Below are positions 8,034 through 17,124 of a stretch of 64,000 bases of DNA, piece after piece. The position numbers were made by a program, and so were the translations under genes. Below the pieces are notes generated by a model. The model saw only the letters and a program-made list of their open reading frames with translations, searched no databases and had not been told where the DNA came from. Positions within the stretch are counted from its first letter, which is position 1; the number at the start of each line of letters is the position of its first letter. The DNA comes from a virus, in the IMG/VR virus record IMGVR_UViG_3300035670_000020, positions 95,971 to 159,970 of that record. One strand, given 5' to 3'.

Positions 8034-8795
8034 TTAAGCTCCAACAGTGGCTAGAGACACTTCGCCTGTCCGATTAAAAATCCTCTTGATTCCAGCTTCT
8101 TCTAGAACCCCAAGTCCCTTAGAATATATTCCGTGACTTGTATATAAATAAACCGAAGCCACATCCTTAGAGTATAAGAGCTTTGCGGCCTCAATAAATG
8201 TTCGACCTCCATCGCAAATATCATCAATAATTAAAACGCTATGTCCCGCAAGATCGTATGTTTGTTCAGATATTTTTAGTCCAGTAATTTGACCAGTTAA
8301 TTGATCTCTTTCTTTATCTAAAACGACTGTGTGAAATCCAGTAGGAACGCAATGCTCATAGCGAATTAAACTACCGTGATCTGGATAACAGATAAAGTCG
8401 GGTCGAACTTCCCTAAGAACATCGTATATTTCTGATGTTGGCTCAATATCTACAAAATTTGATGGAAGTAAATGTTTAGAATGAGCATCATAAGTATATA
8501 CGCGATTATAAAAAGGAGCAATAATCTTCAAGAAGGTATTGAGTCCAAAAGTCGTATCATTTGCAATAGGTTTATCTTGACGACCATAAGGAAGAAACGG
8601 AATATATAGATTAGCGTTATGTTGAAGTAAATCTCCCAACTGACAAACAGTAACTAATTCATGGTCGCCCTCATAAATCCATTCAACATCACAACGCTTA
8701 CATTCTAACAATTCATCATCAAGCTTCCACACTTGTTGAGTCTTATCTGGAAAAATGGTTGGAATAATTTTTTCGCCGTTCAATGTTACTGACAT
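8034..8795 (-). CDS. PRPP-synthetase-like protein (possible Adps of NARP1)
   Basis: 253 residues, shorter than the usual 310 or so of ribose-phosphate pyrophosphokinase. Motifs retained are LPYGRQDK at 69-75 (ATP loop, normally PYARQDR), DAHS at 103-106 (normally DIHS) and the PRPP loop SVLIIDDICDGGRTF at about 186-200. The classic reaction is ribose-5-phosphate plus ATP to PRPP. In the phage NARP1 pathway a homologue (Adps) pyrophosphorylates ADP-ribose, which a NAMPT homologue then converts to NAD+. Both homologues occur here within 3.6 kb. It overlaps the glycosyltransferase gene by 10 bases. Confidence 0.88.
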   Translation of the reverse strand: MSVTLNGEKIIPTIFPDKTQQVWKLDDELLECKRCDVEWIYEGDHELVTVCQLGDLLQHNANLYIPFLPYGRQDKPIANDTTFGLNTFLKIIAPFYNRVYTYDAHSKHLLPSNFVDIEPTSEIYDVLREVRPDFICYPDHGSLIRYEHCVPTGFHTVVLDKERDQLTGQITGLKISEQTYDLAGHSVLIIDDICDGGRTFIEAAKLLYSKDVASVYLYTSHGIYSKGLGVLEEAGIKRIFNRTGEVSLATVGA

Positions 8796-9868
8796 TTTTC
8801 AATAGTCTCCTTAATAATCTTAGCAGTATTTTCCCAAGTAAACTTCTTACACGTACCTAAACCATGAGCATTATATACGATACGATTCTCATAACAATGT
8901 CTCATATATTGTTTTGTTTGCTGGAATTGTTTTTCGCCCAGTTTTGCCCATTTTCCTGTTCCAAAAAACCATTTTCCGTCATTAGCTACTTCCAATTCAT
9001 CAATATCAACAAGGAATGAATTGTCTTTAGTACAATATTGAGTATGAGCGGAATAGTTAGTTGCTATGATCGGTTTATTCAATGCCATACTTTCCAGAAT
9101 TGAATTATTCCATCCTTCTGCTCTTGATAAAAATACTCCACAATGCCCTAACGATATATATTGTGCTAAATGATGTTGTGTTGGTAGTCTCTCAAATATT
9201 TTGATCTTCTTTTGTAGAGGAGATAGTTTGACTAGATTTTCCCATTGAGCTGTTTCTTCTGCGTTTAAGAACGGATTTGCGGGAAGTAACCATAATTCTA
9301 CATTATCTGTTTGACTAAATGTGTTATTGAAGCATTGTATGAGAAAATCGTGAGCTTTTCTTGTTTCCCATTTACCAATATGAAAAAACACATATGGTTG
9401 TTGTGGGTCTTCGATCTTTATTCTACGCTCGTCTTTAAAAATGTCAAGGTCAACTGCTAGAGGGGCTACATAAACAGGCTTGACTACTCCATTATCAATT
9501 AGGACTTGTTTTGCCCATTCGCTCGACACAAATATTCCGTCGCATGAATTTAGGTGTACGCGCTCTTGATCTGTTAATTGATCTACTTCAAAAAAAACAT
9601 GACTGAAATATGGACCACTTCCTATTCTTTGGGCGAGGTCAAATTGATGCCAGATTTTTAAGCAGGGAGCTTTGTAGTCAAAGTTTTGGGCGTTTCCATA
9701 AGTCTCTTGAACTATAGCTTTTTCTATGTCGTTATTGAGTTGAATATTTTGGGTACTCATAGGAAACAAACTAATATCAACTCCAAGATTATGTAATCCT
9801 TTTAGGATGTTGACGCTTGTAATTCCATAGCCAGTTGTGCCTAGTGGACACTGTAGATTAAGTTTCAT
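8786..9868 (-). CDS. Glycosyltransferase, GT-B fold (family 4-like)
   Basis: 360 residues. The N-terminal domain begins with CPLGTTGYGITSVNI, and the C-terminal domain carries YVFFHIGKWETRKAHDFLI, then CGVFLSRAEGWNNSILESMALNKPIIATNYSAH, the donor-binding EX7E-like region of GT4 enzymes. It probably transfers a sugar from a nucleotide sugar to an unknown acceptor. Its stop overlaps the PRPP-synthetase-like start by 10 bases, so it shares that operon although its role differs. The start touches the HNH endonuclease stop (ATG/TAA overlap). Confidence 0.85.
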   Translation of the reverse strand: MKLNLQCPLGTTGYGITSVNILKGLHNLGVDISLFPMSTQNIQLNNDIEKAIVQETYGNAQNFDYKAPCLKIWHQFDLAQRIGSGPYFSHVFFEVDQLTDQERVHLNSCDGIFVSSEWAKQVLIDNGVVKPVYVAPLAVDLDIFKDERRIKIEDPQQPYVFFHIGKWETRKAHDFLIQCFNNTFSQTDNVELWLLPANPFLNAEETAQWENLVKLSPLQKKIKIFERLPTQHHLAQYISLGHCGVFLSRAEGWNNSILESMALNKPIIATNYSAHTQYCTKDNSFLVDIDELEVANDGKWFFGTGKWAKLGEKQFQQTKQYMRHCYENRIVYNAHGLGTCKKFTWENTAKIIKETIEKCQ

Positions 9869-10617
9869 TATATTTTATCTTTCCATTCTTTTGATATTTC
9901 ATGACATGTTCTTATAAAGTATTCTAAATCAAAATCACTTTTCATTCGTTGTAGGTCTTTGTGTACCCAGCCTATATTATCAATAGTATATCCTTTACTT
10001 GAGTCTATTCTATCTAAGGACGCTGTTTTGTTGTGTACTGATATTTCTCTACCAGTTAAATAACATTTATGGTTTTGTTTTTCTAGCAATAAATCCATAT
10101 CTTCTATTGTTAGAGAAAATTTTCTATTTTTACTTTTAGCTCCCAACTTAACTTGGGCAAAATAAGTTCCTGTTATATTTTTTGTACCTTTATAAGAAAC
10201 ATGATCAATTCCGCGTTTTCTTCTACTACAATTTTTACATACTTTAGTTTTTCCTAATTCACTAGCTTTTGTCACATATTCATATCCGCATACACAACGA
10301 ATTAATATTTTTCTTCTATTATTAATAAGCTCTTTAGTATATCCAATAACAGTAAAATTATTAATTATATCTCCAGACTTATATTTATGTAAATTATTTT
10401 TAGCAAAGCAACTTTTACAAGAATTAATTCTTTTTATATTTCCTGTAGGAACTATTCTAATTTTTCCACATTCGCATCTAACTTTAACGTGCCAAGCTTT
10501 GTTTCTTCTAAAAGGTTTTTTTGATATTACTGTATAAAGACCATATTTATCTCCATATTTTGTAATAATTCTTTTTGTTTTGTGGTTTTTACTATCTTTT
10601 TGTTTCAATTTTTTCAT
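9868..10617 (-). CDS. Free-standing HNH homing endonuclease
   Basis: 249 residues, Lys-rich. Two zinc-binding-type repeats (CECGKIRIV...CKSC and CVCGYEYV...CKNC) precede a C-terminal HNH module: KCYLTGREIS, SLDRIDSSKGYTIDNIGWVH and MKSDFDLEYF. The gene is inserted between the glycosyltransferase and GMP reductase genes, overlapping both by a few bases. It is visibly richer in A+T than its neighbours, as expected for a mobile endonuclease. Confidence 0.85.
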   Translation of the reverse strand: MKKLKQKDSKNHKTKRIITKYGDKYGLYTVISKKPFRRNKAWHVKVRCECGKIRIVPTGNIKRINSCKSCFAKNNLHKYKSGDIINNFTVIGYTKELINNRRKILIRCVCGYEYVTKASELGKTKVCKNCSRRKRGIDHVSYKGTKNITGTYFAQVKLGAKSKNRKFSLTIEDMDLLLEKQNHKCYLTGREISVHNKTASLDRIDSSKGYTIDNIGWVHKDLQRMKSDFDLEYFIRTCHEISKEWKDKI

Positions 10618-11717
10618 ATCAGATATTGTGGATTCTTATTGTCATGAATTTTTGTTACTCTTATAAAACTCGCGCATTTATTCATATCTTTAATACATAC
10701 TGCTCCAATATAAGAGCAACATGATCTTATTCCTCCTAGTAGTTCATTAATAATATTTTGTATTGGTCCTTTATATGGAACCGTAATTTTAGTTCCTTCA
10801 CTAGCTCTATAGTCTTTTTTTGTGTCTTCATATATCGCTTGTGCATAATGTGTTGACATCCCATAATATGTAAAGTTAATTTTTTGTGGGATTTTCTTTG
10901 GGTCGATACTACAATAATCATAAGTCCATTCACCAACACATTCATCTACACCAGAAAAATAGCCGCCAAGACAAATAAAATCAGCCCCAGCACATAACGC
11001 TTTCGCTATATCTCCTGAATTTTTATGTCCACCATCAGAACAAACTAGTCCTATTTTTTTAGGTTCCTTTTGTTGTCCATGAGCTATATATCCATTATTT
11101 ATAACACAACTTAATTGAGGAAATCCACAACCTGTAACAAATCTTGAAAGACAAGCCGATCCACCACCAATTCCAACCTTAACAATATCAACCCCGCCAT
11201 GAATAATAAGTTCTTGTGTAGAAGCCGTGTTAGTTACATTTCCAGCCATAATTATTGAATCTTCAAAATGTGATCTAACTTCTTTGCAATACTTAACAAA
11301 ACTATCCATATGTCCATTAGGAACATCAATACAGATATTGGGCGACTCTATATCTAGGGCCAGAAGCTGATTGTCTAGCTCTATTAGTTTGCTTAGTTCG
11401 CTCTTTTTATATCCTATACTAATCCAAACATAAGGTATATTTTGTGGTTTCTGTTTAAAGTACTGTACTAATTCTTCTACAGAATGATACTTATGCAAAA
11501 CAGCAATCATGTTATTGTCAGCCATCTTATCTGCAATAGGGAATGAGCAAAATCCCATATTGGCACACATAACTGGTGTACCTTTCCATGTTCTAGGAGA
11601 ATGATAAAACTTAAATTCGCGCAAAATCTCAATATCTGCTCTACTATCAACAGTAGATCTTTGCGGTTCAATAAGAACATCGTCAAAATCCAATTGGATT
11701 TCATTGTTGATTTTCAT
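10614..11717 (-). CDS. guaC: GMP reductase
   Basis: 367 residues of the IMPDH/GMPR family. The catalytic-loop motif GIGGGSACLSRFVTGCGFPQLS places the active Cys at about 189. LVCSDGGHKNSGDIAKAL, FICLGGYFSG, YYGMSTHYA, DYRASEG and GGIRSCCSYIGA all match GuaC rather than IMP dehydrogenase, and there is no CBS domain. It converts GMP to IMP with NADPH. With thymidine kinase, ThyX and the deoxyribosyltransferase-like gene it would let the phage redirect host nucleotides. ATGA overlap with the HNH gene downstream. Confidence 0.9.
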   Translation of the reverse strand: MKINNEIQLDFDDVLIEPQRSTVDSRADIEILREFKFYHSPRTWKGTPVMCANMGFCSFPIADKMADNNMIAVLHKYHSVEELVQYFKQKPQNIPYVWISIGYKKSELSKLIELDNQLLALDIESPNICIDVPNGHMDSFVKYCKEVRSHFEDSIIMAGNVTNTASTQELIIHGGVDIVKVGIGGGSACLSRFVTGCGFPQLSCVINNGYIAHGQQKEPKKIGLVCSDGGHKNSGDIAKALCAGADFICLGGYFSGVDECVGEWTYDYCSIDPKKIPQKINFTYYGMSTHYAQAIYEDTKKDYRASEGTKITVPYKGPIQNIINELLGGIRSCCSYIGAVCIKDMNKCASFIRVTKIHDNKNPQYLI

Positions 11718-11763
11718 CGAAACAAATTCTCCTCAAGACAAATTTAGCGTGTCACTATGTATG

Positions 11764-12375
11764 TTATTTAACTAGCTGTCTAATGTTTTCCAAGCCCTTC
11801 TTTATATTAAGACGAACGGCTTCGCGTGACACCCCGAATTCTTTTCCTATATCATTCAGGCTCAAATCGTCAATATAGTATCTCTTGATTTGTTCTTTCT
11901 GTTTTTCGTTAACTACTCCTGATTCTAACAGAGCATTAAGGTCTTGTTTTATGAGATTTATTTGTTCATTGCTTGATGACTCAAATGATGGATCAGTTTG
12001 TTTTGGATCAGCAAAAATTTCATGTAGAGAATATTCTTGGTCGTTACTTGGTTTAGTAATTCTATCTAAACTAATCATTTGATAAGGGCCGTTTTCTTTT
12101 TTGTATTTGCCACTAACATAAGACTTGATTGCCCATATCGCACACTGATTCCTATATGAATATGCTGTTTTTGATTTTTGTGTCTTTCCTTTTCTTGTTG
12201 GATCAAATCTACTATCGCCCAACATAATTGCTGTAGCAACGTCACTAATAGCGTCCTCGCTTTGTAACATTTCGTTTTTGAGTCCTGTATAAAACTTTGG
12301 AGCAAATTTACTAATCATTTTTTTGGCTAGTGTTAAGTAATCGCCCAAAGATGCGCATTGTGTCATTGTTTGCAT
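11764..12375 (-). CDS. Sigma-70-family RNA polymerase sigma factor
   Basis: About 203 residues from the ATG at 12375, chosen because AGGA lies 6 bases upstream. An in-frame ATG at 12450 would add a Lys-rich 25-residue leader without a clear ribosome site. Region 2-like helices include SEDAISDVATAIML and AYSYRNQCAIWAIKSYV. Region 4 is the clear helix-turn-helix DDLSLNDIGKEFGVSREAVRLNIKKGLENIR. It presumably directs host polymerase to phage promoters, perhaps the GGTGTAT sites. A strong sigma-70 promoter (12467-12494) drives it, which suits early or middle expression. Confidence 0.88.
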   Translation of the reverse strand: MQTMTQCASLGDYLTLAKKMISKFAPKFYTGLKNEMLQSEDAISDVATAIMLGDSRFDPTRKGKTQKSKTAYSYRNQCAIWAIKSYVSGKYKKENGPYQMISLDRITKPSNDQEYSLHEIFADPKQTDPSFESSSNEQINLIKQDLNALLESGVVNEKQKEQIKRYYIDDLSLNDIGKEFGVSREAVRLNIKKGLENIRQLVK

Positions 12376-12466
12376 ATTTTTCCTTTTCTTTTTCTTGTTA
12401 GTTGTCCTAGTACTAGTTTTTTTAGTACTGTTTTGATTTTTCCTGTTCATTACGCTTCAAGTTCCT

Positions 12467-12494
12467 ATTGTACCATGAGCTTCCTGTGTGTCAA
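12467..12494 (-). promoter_or_regulatory. Sigma-70-type promoter for the sigma factor gene
   Basis: TTGACA, 16 bp, TACAAT with TGG before the -10 box, in the short gap between the GIY-YIG gene and the sigma factor gene. Confidence 0.85.
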
Positions 12495-12517
12495 GCGAGT
12501 CGCTGGTGACGCTAATG

Positions 12518-13384
12518 TTAGTAGTTTTCATAATAATTTTTCCAAGATTTGAATGAAGAATATTTAATATTATTATGTTTACAAAATTCTCTTTTAGATA
12601 AACCAGAATCTTTCCATTCTCCATATTTTTGTTTTTTGTATTCTAGATCTTTAACTCGCACAGATTTCTGAATAGGCTTCTTATCTCTAATATAACTACA
12701 TTTCCACAATGAAATTGTTCTACTGTCAACACCTATTAATTTTGCGTAATCTGTTTGAGTTAAACCTAGTTCTTTCATTTTTTTTATATGTTTAATTTTA
12801 TTGTTTGCTGTCAAGTTTCTTAGGTCTGGACGATATTTCCTAATCCACCAATTAAATAAATTATTTTTAATATCATATTTTTTACAAATATTCTTTTTTT
12901 CTATAGGAAATGAATTTTCCCACTCATTCAAAATCTTATGAATTTGCTTCAAAGAAAATGTTAGTCTTTCGTCTCTTTGGATATTCCAGTATTTTTGGTT
13001 CCTATTTAAACAGGAATTAGACATATTTTTTCTATGATGTGTAGTAAATTTTTTGCCAATATTGGAAAATTTAATATCTTCAGATTCCGTTAATATATTA
13101 GTTAATATTCCTGTCTTGTCTTCAATTTTACCAAACCATCTTATAAGAAAACTTTCTTTTCTCAGGGCTTCTTCGTATGAATCGCACTCATATAAAACTT
13201 TAATGAGCGCACCGTACTTATTTATATATGCTTTTTTTATAGGATTGTTTGCTCTGTTTTTATGGCTATTTATTCTTCTTTTTATGTCTTTAGTTATCCC
13301 TATATAAAATAGGCCATCGTCTACTTTATTGGTGATATATTTAAAATTTTTTTCCTTATATAGTCCATAAACATAAATTTTCAT
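12518..13384 (-). CDS. GIY-YIG homing endonuclease
   Basis: About 288 residues from ATG 13384 (a GTG at 13402 is possible). The N-terminus reads IYVYGLYKE then FYIGITKDIKRRINSHKNRAN, the GIY-YIG core with its Arg, and EALRKESFLIRWFG supplies the catalytic Glu. The C-terminal half carries helix-turn-helix-like DNA-binding segments (LTQTDYAKLIGVDSRTISLWK, and LSKREFCKHNNIKYSSFKSW). It sits between the sigma factor and the DUF6321-like gene and is A+T-richer than both. Confidence 0.85.
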   Translation of the reverse strand: MKIYVYGLYKEKNFKYITNKVDDGLFYIGITKDIKRRINSHKNRANNPIKKAYINKYGALIKVLYECDSYEEALRKESFLIRWFGKIEDKTGILTNILTESEDIKFSNIGKKFTTHHRKNMSNSCLNRNQKYWNIQRDERLTFSLKQIHKILNEWENSFPIEKKNICKKYDIKNNLFNWWIRKYRPDLRNLTANNKIKHIKKMKELGLTQTDYAKLIGVDSRTISLWKCSYIRDKKPIQKSVRVKDLEYKKQKYGEWKDSGLSKREFCKHNNIKYSSFKSWKNYYENY

Positions 13385-13416
13385 ACGTTTGCTAATTCTC
13401 ACTTAATACATTGACT

Positions 13417-14454
13417 TTACCAGCTCCACTTGCACGACCACCACCTAGCTTTCCATTTTGGACCAGGATTATCACAATTGTGCCTAGCCCTAAAACTTTT
13501 TCTTCGTTCTGGATCGTTTTTCTTGATTCGCATGTTCGGATCGCCAAATCTTAAAATAATCACTTTACCTTTTTCGTTTTTTACATATACTGCAAATTTT
13601 TTCGGACCATCTGGTGTACGAAAAGGTTTATTAAGCTTTACTTTACGCCCCTGATATTCTTCTGCTCTGCCCATGTATAATAACTGTTGACCATCTTTCT
13701 TATGTAAACCAGTTCTATCGAAGAAGAATATTTCATTTGTTGTTGGATCTCTATATTTAAATAGGGCTGATTCCATTTCTTGTTTGTTTTCTTCTTCATT
13801 TTCGTCTTCATGCTCGTATTCGTCTTCATATTTTCCAGGCTCATAATATTTAACAAAATCATAAACATTTTGTATATATATTTCTGCCTTAGAAATCATA
13901 TCTTTTGTCCAATCTTGAAACTCTACTTCCGTATTCATGACTTTTAGAAGCTCTGTAACTTCCATTAATTGGTCATGCATTTTTTGAATTTGCTCCAAAG
14001 CCATCTCGTCACCGCTACTAGATTGCGCTTTTTTCCAAGATTCTGGGTCTGGTCTGTCTTTGTCTCCTGGTTTTGCGGGTCTATACTTTTTACCCTCCCT
14101 TTGGCGCTTTCTTCTAATATTTTCCCAAAGACCTGGTCGTTCTTTTGCGCAATCCCATTCTTCTACTGTTTCACCAAAATCTTCATATTCATCCTCTAAT
14201 GGAACATAGAAATTTATTGGCGATAGCTCTTCTGTGACCCCGTCTTCTTCGCATTCACAGTCGCTATAAGTAATTTGTTCTTGAAGGGCTTCCAAAATTT
14301 CGCTGACTACAGAACCTTTTGTGTTAGCTTGTCTATTACAAATAGCGTATCTTTGTCCTTTGTCTGGATATTCTTTATTCATAACGGGATCACTCATACA
14401 TCTAGACATAAATTTGTCAATTTTTTCATCTTTTTCTCTTTTAGGTATTGGCAT
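13417..14454 (-). CDS. DUF6321-like phage protein
   Basis: 345 residues from ATG 14454, chosen because AGGAG lies 8 bases upstream. It begins MPIPKREKDEKIDKFMSRCM, a segment seen in many phage head or internal proteins (RCMSDPVMNKEYPDKGQRYAIC). An acidic middle follows (EDEYEHEDENEEEN), then a basic C-terminal domain with KKFAVYVKNEKGKV and the ending RHNCDNPGPKWKARWWSCKW, also a recurring phage module. Probably virion-associated. A GGTGTAT motif lies 22-28 bases before the start. Confidence 0.7.
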   Translation of the reverse strand: MPIPKREKDEKIDKFMSRCMSDPVMNKEYPDKGQRYAICNRQANTKGSVVSEILEALQEQITYSDCECEEDGVTEELSPINFYVPLEDEYEDFGETVEEWDCAKERPGLWENIRRKRQREGKKYRPAKPGDKDRPDPESWKKAQSSSGDEMALEQIQKMHDQLMEVTELLKVMNTEVEFQDWTKDMISKAEIYIQNVYDFVKYYEPGKYEDEYEHEDENEEENKQEMESALFKYRDPTTNEIFFFDRTGLHKKDGQQLLYMGRAEEYQGRKVKLNKPFRTPDGPKKFAVYVKNEKGKVIILRFGDPNMRIKKNDPERRKSFRARHNCDNPGPKWKARWWSCKWSW

Positions 14455-14475
14455 ATATTTTCTCCTTTGATTAGG

Positions 14476-14482
14476 ATACACC
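14476..14482 (-). promoter_or_regulatory. Candidate phage-specific promoter element GGTGTAT
   Basis: TTGGTGTATCCTA on the minus strand just upstream of the 14454 start. No TTGACA-like box lies at the proper distance. It matches the element before the genes starting at 965 and 36380. Confidence 0.35.
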
Positions 14483-14484
14483 AA

Positions 14485-15024
14485 TTAAGCAATAGACATA
14501 TCTAAAAATCTCCAGCGATCAAAATCGTCAATAATAACAGATTCATTGATATGATATAAATAACTCTTAAGATCATCCCATGAAGAAAAAATCATTTCAT
14601 GAGGTATTGTTCCAAATAACCAGTCCGGAGCATTTTCTTTACCTTGCTCCATATGTACCAATATAGCTTTTCTTAAATTGTTTGCAGAAAAACATTCCTC
14701 CCATGTACCTACTGCGTAATGATCTAGATCAATATTAACTATTAAAAAATCACTAAGATCAACAAGACGAAGATCAACCTTTCTAATAGTTTTCATAATT
14801 TTGGAGAGTTCATCGTATTTACCTTCTTTTTTTAGTTGTTGTTTAAGAATGTGTGTCTCATCATCCTCTTTACCTATATTCATGGGTTTTTTAAGAGGAT
14901 TGAACACCACCACACCTAAACTCTGCAAAAATGGAGTAATATCTTCTCTCCAGCCTCTACCTCTATCCTTTACTCTATCCATTGCTCCTGCAAGATAAAC
15001 TCTCTGATTAGATAACCTATTCAA
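14485..15024 (-). CDS. Nucleoside 2-deoxyribosyltransferase-like protein
   Basis: 179 residues. RVYLAGAMDRVKDRGRGWRED is the nucleotide-binding N-terminus of the family, and LVDLSDFLIVNIDLDHYAVGTWEE matches the conserved D...N.D...S.GT..E active-site region. The family swaps bases on deoxyribose or acts as a hydrolase; some members are DNA-modification or nucleotide-pool enzymes in phages. Its place between virion-like and glycan genes gives no further clue. Confidence 0.75.
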   Translation of the reverse strand: MNRLSNQRVYLAGAMDRVKDRGRGWREDITPFLQSLGVVVFNPLKKPMNIGKEDDETHILKQQLKKEGKYDELSKIMKTIRKVDLRLVDLSDFLIVNIDLDHYAVGTWEECFSANNLRKAILVHMEQGKENAPDWLFGTIPHEMIFSSWDDLKSYLYHINESVIIDDFDRWRFLDMSIA

Positions 15025-15783
15025 TCAAATCTCCTTAATAAAACCCTTGATTGTATTCTCTCTAAAAATATCTAGATAAGGTTGCTTGCTACGATGTACT
15101 TCTTCCAAACATCTTGCCAAATGTTCTGGATTTGTGCTTCTACCTTGGGGGTTTTCATAATACAATCCCACTGGATGATTTAGTAATTCCAATTTTGCTC
15201 CACCAAATGCACACCGAAGCCAAAATTCTCCGTCTGCGGCAGAAAAATAGCTTTCGTCAAAATATCCAAAACGGTCATGCAAACTCTTTCTCCAAAGAGG
15301 CATACAATGAGGACTATTGTGATTTAATAAATTTTCAAGAGAAAAGCTAGAAATAGGATAAACTAAATTATAGCTATTGTCCTCATATTTTTCGTTGGCT
15401 GTTCTTGAAACATAAGTGATACCATAAGCTACATCAATATGGGGTTTTCTTACTAGAAGTTTATATAGTAATTCTATTCCATGACACGGTTTACGGTCAT
15501 CAACATTCCAGTTGCCTATAATGTCAGCCTGACATTGTTTAATTGCAATATTCCATGCTGGATAAAGTCCTGGATCTTCATCTAATCGAATATATTTAAC
15601 GTTTTCATACATCCTACTCCTTGGCTCGATATACTTTCTTTCATTTTCTGGAGAATTACAGTCCAAGATAACAAATTCTGTATCTTCAAACATAGTTTGC
15701 TTGAAGACATCTTCCAGATATCCCTCTATAAATTTTTCACCCTTATAGACAGAACAGAAGATAGATACTTTGTATTTTTTCAT
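15025..15783 (-). CDS. Glycosyltransferase family 2
   Basis: 252 residues of GT-A fold: VSIFCSVYKGEKFIEGYLEDV at the N-terminus, FVILDCNSPENE, and GNWNVDDRKPCHGIELLY carrying the metal-binding DDR in place of DXD. A later SPHCMPLWRKSLHDRFGYFDESYFSAADGEFWLRC region matches the acceptor-side motif of GT2 enzymes. First sugar-cluster gene downstream of the actin-like gene, whose stop overlaps this start. Confidence 0.87.
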   Translation of the reverse strand: MKKYKVSIFCSVYKGEKFIEGYLEDVFKQTMFEDTEFVILDCNSPENERKYIEPRSRMYENVKYIRLDEDPGLYPAWNIAIKQCQADIIGNWNVDDRKPCHGIELLYKLLVRKPHIDVAYGITYVSRTANEKYEDNSYNLVYPISSFSLENLLNHNSPHCMPLWRKSLHDRFGYFDESYFSAADGEFWLRCAFGGAKLELLNHPVGLYYENPQGRSTNPEHLARCLEEVHRSKQPYLDIFRENTIKGFIKEI

Positions 15784-16793
15784 TATGAAAGAACCTTAGA
15801 GGCAATTAAACATCCTTTAGAAACGCTGTGTAGAGGATCTACGGCATGAACAACTTCACTAATTTTGACAGGAAAATCTAATTCGCCCAATTTCTTTTTG
15901 AATGTATCTACATATCCGTCAGCTTTTGATGTTCCGCCCGCGATAACTATTTTAAGTGGATCTTTGAACTTTGGCAAAGCTTTATGTCCACCTAGAGCAA
16001 AAGCTAATTGTTTAACTGTATAATCAATTAATCTTTCATAATATGTAGCAACAGCCTCTAAGATCGGATTAGGATTAGTTTCGCCCACTTTAAATCCACC
16101 GCCCTCTTTTTCGGCTTGTACAACGCTGTCTGGTTCACCAGTTGCAACGGCACTCATACGATCAATCCAGTCGCCCGATTTTGTTGTACTAAATACAACC
16201 GTTGGTTCACCATTCAACATCACACAAACATTTGTCATTCCAGAACCACAACTAATAGCAATACCAGTATAATCGTCATTCTCAAGTTCAGCGTAACACA
16301 GAGCTTCTGCTTCGTTGATAGCTCTGGCATCATACCCACATTCAGTTAAGATAGATTTTACAACATCTTCATGATAACCAACGTCAAAATCTTCTGTTTC
16401 TTGGTCTACTGGTTGAGCAGGAACGCAGAACACTAATTTGTCGCCTGGGTTAGCTGCTTGCCCAACAACTTCTTTGAGAATAAACGCTAGAACTCTTTTT
16501 GCATCCTTTTCTTTGGCCGACACTACTCCTCTATACATGGGGCGTTTTGCTGTGTCGTTTCGCTCAATAGCTTTTTCAATTGCGTCTTTACCAAGTATGA
16601 TAAATGAGCCATCAACGTCCTTGATAAAGGTTTTTCCTGCTAAACCCTTCTCGATCATTTTTGTGGCTACAGGAGTAGTAGGCTTAATAACATAAAAAGC
16701 ATCACGAAATTCTTTATATTCGACATTGCCAGCATCATTGTCTTTTGACAAAACAATAAAACTCGTACCCACATCTAAACCAACATTTGCCAT
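15783..16793 (-). CDS. Actin/Hsp70-superfamily ATPase (ParM-like)
   Basis: 336 residues from ATG 16793, preceded by GGAG at 8 bases. The three nucleotide-binding motifs of the superfamily are present: phosphate 1 at VGLDVGTSFIVL, phosphate 2 at GIAISCGSGMTNVCV, and the adenosine motif at IVIAGGTSKADGYVDTFKKKL. Size and lack of a substrate-binding domain favour a filament-forming plasmid-segregation-type actin. In phages these proteins may position DNA or organise replication. The small membrane protein directly upstream (16813-17124) could be its anchor. Confidence 0.85.
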   Translation of the reverse strand: MANVGLDVGTSFIVLSKDNDAGNVEYKEFRDAFYVIKPTTPVATKMIEKGLAGKTFIKDVDGSFIILGKDAIEKAIERNDTAKRPMYRGVVSAKEKDAKRVLAFILKEVVGQAANPGDKLVFCVPAQPVDQETEDFDVGYHEDVVKSILTECGYDARAINEAEALCYAELENDDYTGIAISCGSGMTNVCVMLNGEPTVVFSTTKSGDWIDRMSAVATGEPDSVVQAEKEGGGFKVGETNPNPILEAVATYYERLIDYTVKQLAFALGGHKALPKFKDPLKIVIAGGTSKADGYVDTFKKKLGELDFPVKISEVVHAVDPLHSVSKGCLIASKVLS

Positions 16794-16812
16794 AATTTTA
16801 CTCCTATTATTA

Positions 16813-17124
16813 CTATTTTTTGAGACCTTTGAGTTTGTCAACTGCCGACGATATATTTTCGTCAGATTTTTTGGTTTCGCCCAGCGACCCATATTTTTTT
16901 TCCATGCCGTCAGTTGTGATTTTGGTCACTATTTTCTGATCTTCTATAGATATAGTATTGGGGCGAGCTTGATTGTCAACATCCTTTTGCTTCTTAAAGA
17001 AAGATTGTGAAGGGGTTCCGAAATTTTGCTGACTATTCAATTTTCCTATTAAATATCCCAACAATCCAATAATAATATTGGAAGATAGTACGGATGCGAT
17101 AATGAGTGAATCGGTATGAGACAT
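16813..17124 (-). CDS. Small membrane-anchored protein next to the actin-like gene
   Basis: 103 residues: an N-terminal transmembrane helix (about 7-27, LIIASVLSSNIIIGLLGYLIG), then a hydrophilic, Lys- and Asp-rich cytoplasmic tail. It ends 20 bases before the actin-like start. Co-transcription and the single anchor suggest a filament partner. This is inference. Confidence 0.7.
   Translation of the reverse strand: MSHTDSLIIASVLSSNIIIGLLGYLIGKLNSQQNFGTPSQSFFKKQKDVDNQARPNTISIEDQKIVTKITTDGMEKKYGSLGETKKSDENISSAVDKLKGLKK

Noticed and set aside
9415-9445. TTGACA, 16 bp, TAGAAT inside the glycosyltransferase gene
   Set aside because: It lies about 600 bases before the next gene start, in coding sequence and without TG before the -10 box; likely chance.
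16940-16980. Promoter for the actin-like gene (TTGACA, 16 bp, TACTAT)
   Set aside because: The -10 half is poor and the site is in coding sequence over 150 bases from the start codon.
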